Of a DNA stretch of 64,000 bases, positions 58,758 to 64,000 are shown piece after piece. Location: assembly GCA_910579925.1 (NCBI GenBank), contig CAJTVY010000008.1, positions 1-64,000 on the forward strand, written 5' to 3'. The notes under the pieces were generated by a model. The model did not search any database. It was not told where the DNA came from and worked only from the letters and a program-made list of their open reading frames with translations. The position numbers and the translations under genes are program-made. The DNA is from an uncultured Dorea sp. GTDB lineage: Bacteria; Bacillota; Clostridia; Lachnospirales; Lachnospiraceae. Position 1 is the stretch's first letter. Each line of letters begins with the position of its first letter.

Positions 58758-58880
58758 AAAAAATGCACTATTGTGGAAAGTTCTGCCATAATATCGCATG
58801 GAGGCAGTGGGGAATGCGCTGTTTCCAATGGTTTTACAATATTGTTTTCCAAAAAATTGTGAGGAGAGTGAAACGTCAAT

Positions 58881-61800
58881 ATGGAGAAAAACAGAATTCG
58901 TCCCATTAAAAGCGGAAAAAGTTCACGCATGAGCTATTCCAGACAGAAAGAAGTTCTTCAGATGCCGAATTTGATTGAAGTCCAGAAGGATTCCTACCAG
59001 TGGTTCCTGGATGAAGGGCTGAACGAAGTATTTGATGACATTTCCCCGATTACCGATTACAGCGGTCATCTGAGCCTGGAATTTGTTGACTTTACTTTGT
59101 GTGAGAAAGACGTGAAATACACGATTGAAGAGTGTAAAGAACGTGATGCCACCTATGCGGCGCCACTTAAGGTACGGGTAAGACTTCATAACAAAGAGAC
59201 AGATGAGATCAACGAGCACGAGATATTCATGGGTGATCTGCCGTTGATGACGAGTACGGGTACGTTCGTAATCAACGGGGCGGAGCGTGTAATTGTAAGC
59301 CAGCTGGTGCGTTCGCCTGGCATCTATTATGCAATTGCTCATGACAAATTGGGCAAGAAACTGTATTCCTCCACAGTGATTCCGAACAGGGGCGCATGGC
59401 TGGAATATGAGACGGACTCCAATGACGTTTTTAGTGTACGTGTAGATAGAACGAGAAAGGTGCCGATTACGGTATTAGTCCGTGCTTTGGGAATCGGAAC
59501 CAATCCAGAGATTATAGAATTGTTCGGCGAGGAGCCGAAGATCATGGCCAGTTTCGAGAAAGATGCCGCCACCAATTACCAGGAAGGTCTTTTGGAATTA
59601 TATAAGAAGATCCGTCCGGGTGAACCTCTTGCGGTGGACAGCGCAGAGAGCCTGATCACCAGTATGTTTTTCGATCCGAGACGTTATGACCTGGCGAAGG
59701 TAGGAAGATATAAGTTTAATAAGAAGCTCTCCATGAAGAATCGTATCACGGGACAGGTACTCGCCCGGGATGTGGTCAGCCCGATCACAGGGGAAGTCAT
59801 TGCCGAGGCGGGTAAAAAGGTAACAAGGGAAATGGCAGACCAGATCCAGAACTCGGCTGTTCCGTATGTGTGGATTGACCGGCCGGAGGAGGAGCGCAGC
59901 ATTAAGGTGCTCTCCAATATGATGGTAGACCTGGAGGCTGTGGTAGAGATAGACCCGAAGGAAGTAGGGGTTACAGAGCAGGTGTATTATCCGGTTCTTG
60001 AGGGGATCCTTGAGGAGACGGGCGGCGATATTGACGAACTGAAAGATGCTATCCGCCGGGATATTCATGATCTGATACCGAAGCATATTACGAAAGAGGA
60101 CATTATTGCGTCCATTAATTATAATATCCATCTGGAGTATGGACTGGGCAATGACGACGACATTGACCACCTGGGCAACCGTCGAATCCGTTCTGTGGGT
60201 GAACTTCTGCAGAACCAGTACCGGATTGGTCTTTCCAGACTGGAGAGAGTGGTGCGTGAGAGAATGACCACCCAGGATCTGGAAGGGATTTCTCCCCAGT
60301 CTCTGATTAATATTAAGCCTGTGACTGCTGCTGTGAAGGAATTCTTCGGTTCCTCCCAGTTGTCACAGTTCATGGATCAGAACAACCCATTGGGCGAGCT
60401 GACCCATAAGAGACGTCTGTCAGCGCTTGGACCAGGCGGTCTGTCCCGTGATCGCGCGGGATTTGAGGTGCGGGACGTTCATTATTCACATTATGGAAGA
60501 ATGTGTCCGATCGAGACGCCTGAAGGTCCTAACATTGGTCTGATTAACTCTCTTGCGACCTATGCAAGGATTAACCAGTATGGGTTTATTGAGGCTCCAT
60601 ACCGCAGGATTGACCGCAGCGACCCGGCTAATCCGGTCGTTACGGAGGAAGTTGTCTATATGACGGCGGATGAAGAGGATAATTACCATGTGGCCCAGGC
60701 TAACGAGGCGCTGGATGAGGAAGGGCATTTTATCCGCAGGAATGTATCTGGACGTTATCGGGAAGAGACCCAGGAATATGAGAGGCGTATGTTCGATTAC
60801 ATGGATGTTTCGCCAAAGATGGTGTTCTCTGTTGCGACGGCGCTGATTCCCTTCCTGGAGAATGACGATGCCAACCGTGCGCTGATGGGATCCAACATGC
60901 AGCGTCAGGCGGTGCCGCTTCTGATGACAGAGGCTCCTGTGGTGGGAACCGGTATGGAGGAGAAGTCTGCGGTGGATTCCGGCGTGTGTGTGATCGCCGA
61001 GAAGGGCGGCGTGGTAGAGCGCGCTACGTCTACGGAGATCACGATCCGTCAGGCAGACGGCAACCTTAAGAGATATAAACTGACAAAGTTCTTAAGAAGT
61101 AACCAGAGCAACTGCTATAACCAGAGACCCATTGTGTTCAAGGGTGACAAGGTGGAGGCAGGCGACGTGATTGCAGACGGACCGTCCACGTCTAACGGCG
61201 AGATGGCCCTTGGAAAGAACCCGTTGATCGGATTCATGACCTGGGAAGGCTACAATTACGAGGATGCCGTTCTGTTGAGCGAGAGGCTGGTGCAGGAGGA
61301 TGTATATACATCCGTTCATATAGAAGAGTACGAGGCGGAAGCCCGTGATACGAAGCTGGGACCGGAAGAGGTTACGCGCGACATTCCGGGTGTGGGCGAC
61401 GACGCCCTCAAGAATCTGGATGAGAGAGGAATCATCCGAATTGGCGCGGAAGTGCGTGCAGGAGATATCCTGGTGGGAAAAGTTACTCCAAAAGGCGAGA
61501 CGGAACTGACGGCGGAAGAGCGTCTGCTTAGGGCGATCTTTGGCGAGAAGGCCCGGGAAGTAAGGGATACGTCATTGAAAGTGCCTCATGGAGAGTACGG
61601 TATTGTCGTGGATGCGAAGGTATTTACCCGCGACAATGGCGACGAACTGTCCCCGGGCGTAAACCAGGCGGTTCGGATCTACATTGCGCAGAAGAGGAAG
61701 ATTTCCGTCGGTGACAAGATGGCGGGACGTCACGGTAACAAGGGTGTTGTTTCCCGTGTGCTTCCGGTGGAAGACATGCCGTTTCTGCCAAACGGACGCC

Positions 61801-62750
61801 CGTTAGATATCGTGCTGAATCCTCTGGGCGTGCCTTCCCGTATGAACATCGGGCAGGTACTTGAGATTCATCTGTCCCTGGCTTCAAGAGCATTGGGATT
61901 CAATATTGCAACGCCGGTATTTGACGGCGCAGATGAGAATGATATTATGGATACTCTTGATCTGGCGAATGATTACGTGAATCTGAGCTGGGAAGAGTTT
62001 GAAGCGAAACATAAAGAAGAGTTACTTCCAGAAGTTATGCAGTATCTGTCTGACAACAGGGATCACAGAGAACTGTGGAAGGGCGTTCCTATTTCCAGAG
62101 ACGGAAAGGTGCGCCTGCGTGACGGACGTACGGGAGAGTATTTTGACAGCCCGGTTACTATCGGCCACATGCATTATCTTAAGCTGCATCATCTGGTTGA
62201 CGATAAGATTCACGCCCGTTCAACAGGACCTTATTCGCTTGTAACACAGCAGCCGTTAGGCGGTAAGGCACAGTTCGGCGGACAGCGTTTCGGAGAGATG
62301 GAGGTATGGGCGCTGGAGGCATACGGCGCGTCCTATACTCTGCAGGAGATTCTGACGGTTAAGTCTGACGACGTAGTCGGACGTGTGAAGACCTATGAGG
62401 CGATCATTAAGGGCGAGAACATTCCGGAGCCAGGTATTCCGGAGTCCTTCAAGGTATTGCTGAAAGAACTTCAGTCTCTGGGGCTGGATGTGCGCGTGCT
62501 GCGCGACGATAATACTGAGGTTGAGATTATAGAGACGGCGGATATGGGAGAGACTGATTTCCGCTCGCTGATCGAAGGAGACAGGAAATATCATCAAGAC
62601 GATGACCTTGGGGAACACGGGTATACCGAACAGGAATTCCAGGGAGAGGAACTGATTGATGTTGAGGAGGAACCGGAAGAGGAAGAATTTGATGATATGG
62701 AATATGATTCAGATGATGAGTATTATGATGATCTGTCGGATATTGAATAG
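58881..62750 (+). CDS. rpoB: DNA-directed RNA polymerase subunit beta
   Basis: A 1289-residue catalytic subunit. The rifampicin region (about 60349-60440) reads GSSQLSQFMDQNNPLGELTH then KRRLSALGPGGL, the sensitive consensus with Asp, His and Ser at the usual resistance sites. GDKMAGRHGNKGVVS near residue 948 and FGGQRFGEMEVWALEAYGA near residue 1132 are further signatures. The C-terminal tail (last 50 residues) is very acidic (EEEPEEEEFDDMEYDSDDE), as in other Firmicutes. GAGGAG lies 14-20 bases before the ATG. rpoC follows after 14 bp. Confidence 0.97.
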   Translation: MEKNRIRPIKSGKSSRMSYSRQKEVLQMPNLIEVQKDSYQWFLDEGLNEVFDDISPITDYSGHLSLEFVDFTLCEKDVKYTIEECKERDATYAAPLKVRVRLHNKETDEINEHEIFMGDLPLMTSTGTFVINGAERVIVSQLVRSPGIYYAIAHDKLGKKLYSSTVIPNRGAWLEYETDSNDVFSVRVDRTRKVPITVLVRALGIGTNPEIIELFGEEPKIMASFEKDAATNYQEGLLELYKKIRPGEPLAVDSAESLITSMFFDPRRYDLAKVGRYKFNKKLSMKNRITGQVLARDVVSPITGEVIAEAGKKVTREMADQIQNSAVPYVWIDRPEEERSIKVLSNMMVDLEAVVEIDPKEVGVTEQVYYPVLEGILEETGGDIDELKDAIRRDIHDLIPKHITKEDIIASINYNIHLEYGLGNDDDIDHLGNRRIRSVGELLQNQYRIGLSRLERVVRERMTTQDLEGISPQSLINIKPVTAAVKEFFGSSQLSQFMDQNNPLGELTHKRRLSALGPGGLSRDRAGFEVRDVHYSHYGRMCPIETPEGPNIGLINSLATYARINQYGFIEAPYRRIDRSDPANPVVTEEVVYMTADEEDNYHVAQANEALDEEGHFIRRNVSGRYREETQEYERRMFDYMDVSPKMVFSVATALIPFLENDDANRALMGSNMQRQAVPLLMTEAPVVGTGMEEKSAVDSGVCVIAEKGGVVERATSTEITIRQADGNLKRYKLTKFLRSNQSNCYNQRPIVFKGDKVEAGDVIADGPSTSNGEMALGKNPLIGFMTWEGYNYEDAVLLSERLVQEDVYTSVHIEEYEAEARDTKLGPEEVTRDIPGVGDDALKNLDERGIIRIGAEVRAGDILVGKVTPKGETELTAEERLLRAIFGEKAREVRDTSLKVPHGEYGIVVDAKVFTRDNGDELSPGVNQAVRIYIAQKRKISVGDKMAGRHGNKGVVSRVLPVEDMPFLPNGRPLDIVLNPLGVPSRMNIGQVLEIHLSLASRALGFNIATPVFDGADENDIMDTLDLANDYVNLSWEEFEAKHKEELLPEVMQYLSDNRDHRELWKGVPISRDGKVRLRDGRTGEYFDSPVTIGHMHYLKLHHLVDDKIHARSTGPYSLVTQQPLGGKAQFGGQRFGEMEVWALEAYGASYTLQEILTVKSDDVVGRVKTYEAIIKGENIPEPGIPESFKVLLKELQSLGLDVRVLRDDNTEVEIIETADMGETDFRSLIEGDRKYHQDDDLGEHGYTEQEFQGEELIDVEEEPEEEEFDDMEYDSDDEYYDDLSDIE

Positions 62751-62764
62751 GAAGGGGTGCCAGT

Positions 62765-64000
62765 ATGCCGGAAAACAATAAGGAACAAGCGTATCAGCCA
62801 ATGACATTCGATGCAATCAAGATTGGTCTGGCGTCGCCGGAGAAGATTCTGGAATGGTCCAGGGGAGAAGTGACGAAACCGGAGACGATCAATTACCGTA
62901 CGCTGAAGCCGGAGAAGGACGGATTGTTCTGTGAGAGGATCTTCGGGCCAAGCAAAGACTGGGAGTGTCATTGCGGCAAGTATAAGAAGATTCGTTATAA
63001 AGGCGTGGTCTGCGACCGCTGTGGTGTAGAAGTTACGAAGTCAAGCGTGCGTCGTGAGCGTATGGGGCATATTGCCCTGGCCGCTCCTGTGTCTCATATC
63101 TGGTATTTTAAAGGAATCCCAAGCCGGATGGGACTGATCCTGGATCTGTCGCCAAGGACGCTTGAGAAGGTGTTGTATTTCGCATCTTATATCGTGCTGG
63201 ACAGAGGAGAAAGTGATCTGCAGTATAAGCAGGTACTCTCAGAGCAGGAATATCAGGAGGCCAGAGAGAAATGGGGTTACGGCTTCCGCGTGGGGATGGG
63301 GGCAGAGTCTATTCAGGAACTTCTGCAGTCTATTGACCTGGATAAAGATTACGAGGAATTACAGGAAGGTTTAAAAGGCGCAACAGGACAGAAGCGCGCG
63401 AGGATCGTGAAGCGTCTGGAGGTTGTGGAGGCTTTTCGTGAATCGGGAAATAAACCGGAGTGGATGATCATGACTGCAATCCCGGTCATCCCGCCTGACT
63501 TACGTCCCATGGTGCAGCTGGACGGCGGGCGTTTTGCCACGTCGGACTTAAATGACCTGTACCGTAGGATCATCAATCGGAATAATCGTCTGAAACGTCT
63601 GCTGGAGCTTGGCGCGCCGGACATTATTGTAAGAAATGAAAAGAGAATGTTACAGGAGGCGGTGGATGCACTGATCGACAACGGCCGACGCGGCCGTCCG
63701 GTCACAGGGCCAGGCAACAGGGCGCTTAAGTCTCTGTCTGACATGCTGAAAGGTAAGTCCGGCCGTTTCCGTCAGAATCTGCTCGGAAAACGTGTGGATT
63801 ACTCTGGACGTTCCGTTATCGTAGTAGGACCGGAACTTAAGATTTATCAGTGCGGTCTGCCTAAAGAGATGGCAATCGAGCTGTTTAAGCCTTTCGTTAT
63901 GAAGGAACTGGTGCAGAACGGAACTGCTCATAATATTAAGAATGCAAAGAAGATGGTGGAGAGGGTACAGCCGGAAGTGTGGGACGTACTGGAAGACGTT
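62765..64000 (+). CDS. rpoC: DNA-directed RNA polymerase subunit beta' (partial)
   Basis: The first 412 codons of rpoC; the gene runs off the window end. MTFDAIKIGLASPEKILEWS near residue 13, the N-terminal zinc site (CHCGKYKKIRYKGVVCDRCG near residue 69) and NLLGKRVDYSGRSVIVVGPE near residue 340 are all present. The catalytic NADFDGD is beyond the end. GGAAGGGG lies upstream of the ATG at 62765. Confidence 0.97.
   Translation, partial: MPENNKEQAYQPMTFDAIKIGLASPEKILEWSRGEVTKPETINYRTLKPEKDGLFCERIFGPSKDWECHCGKYKKIRYKGVVCDRCGVEVTKSSVRRERMGHIALAAPVSHIWYFKGIPSRMGLILDLSPRTLEKVLYFASYIVLDRGESDLQYKQVLSEQEYQEAREKWGYGFRVGMGAESIQELLQSIDLDKDYEELQEGLKGATGQKRARIVKRLEVVEAFRESGNKPEWMIMTAIPVIPPDLRPMVQLDGGRFATSDLNDLYRRIINRNNRLKRLLELGAPDIIVRNEKRMLQEAVDALIDNGRRGRPVTGPGNRALKSLSDMLKGKSGRFRQNLLGKRVDYSGRSVIVVGPELKIYQCGLPKEMAIELFKPFVMKELVQNGTAHNIKNAKKMVERVQPEVWDVLEDV

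Noticed and set aside
1..64000. CRISPR arrays, tRNA or rRNA genes, insertion sequences, prophage genes, site-specific recombinase genes
   Set aside because: None was recognised on either strand. The absence of a recombinase beside the invertible segment means one would have to act from elsewhere.

Overview
The window looks like chromosome from a gut-type Lachnospiraceae (Clostridia). Supporting signs are the GH112 galacto-N-biose/lacto-N-biose phosphorylase locus run by a YesM/YesN pair, strong purine-rich ribosome binding sites, the rapZ-whiA-Crh block, gdpP-rplI-dnaB, and the ribosomal protein and RNA polymerase sequences. The genus cannot be fixed by reading alone. No rRNA, tRNA, CRISPR array, insertion sequence, transposase or recombinase gene was seen.

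Layout. (1) 1-14.3 kb is a host-glycan utilisation locus: a CBM9-like protein, nagB, GH112 phosphorylase, a convergent YesN/YesM pair, a lipoprotein-dependent sugar ABC importer without its own ATPase, a Gfo/Idh/MocA oxidoreductase, an AraC regulator, a sugar nucleotidyltransferase and a NahK-like N-acetylhexosamine kinase. Together they import a Gal-beta-1,3-HexNAc disaccharide, phosphorolyse it and route GalNAc/GlcNAc to central metabolism. (2) 14.3-14.6 kb is a 185-bp AT-rich segment bounded by 23-bp inverted repeats that match at 22 of 23 positions. Its best promoter points away from the next operon, so it reads like an invertible promoter in the OFF orientation. (3) 14.6-39.1 kb is a roughly 24-kb one-strand surface-glycan operon. 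It opens with loaP (a NusG-family processive antiterminator) and an initiating sugar-phosphate transferase. It continues with an aldo/keto reductase, a split transketolase, glycosyltransferases, Wzy and Wzx, and a full pseudaminic acid route (PseB, PseC, PseH-like, PseG, PseI and an SpsF-type cytidylyltransferase). Two formyltransferases, a FemAB-like acyltransferase, a class III aminotransferase and a kinase/nucleotidyltransferase/HAD trio decorate the set. A G8 tract sits exactly at the junction of the PseH-like acetyltransferase and the second formyltransferase. At G8 the formyltransferase has no usable start; G7 would give it an ATG and G9 would fuse it to the acetyltransferase. (4) 39.2-64 kb is housekeeping: exonuclease/phosphatase family protein, aminotransferase, cysteine synthase, rpmG-secE-nusG-rplK-rplA, ferredoxin, dnaB, rplI, gdpP, an orphan sugar-binding lipoprotein, a CNNM/CorC protein, murB-rapZ-whiA-crh, a lipid kinase, then rplJ-rplL and rpoB-rpoC (rpoC runs off the window).

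The most interesting reading is that one surface polysaccharide may be controlled at three levels: a DNA-inversion switch, LoaP antitermination, and a poly-G switch that would decide whether the pseudaminic acid precursor is acetylated only or can also be formylated. The sequence patterns are seen directly. The switching behaviour and the chemistry are inference.
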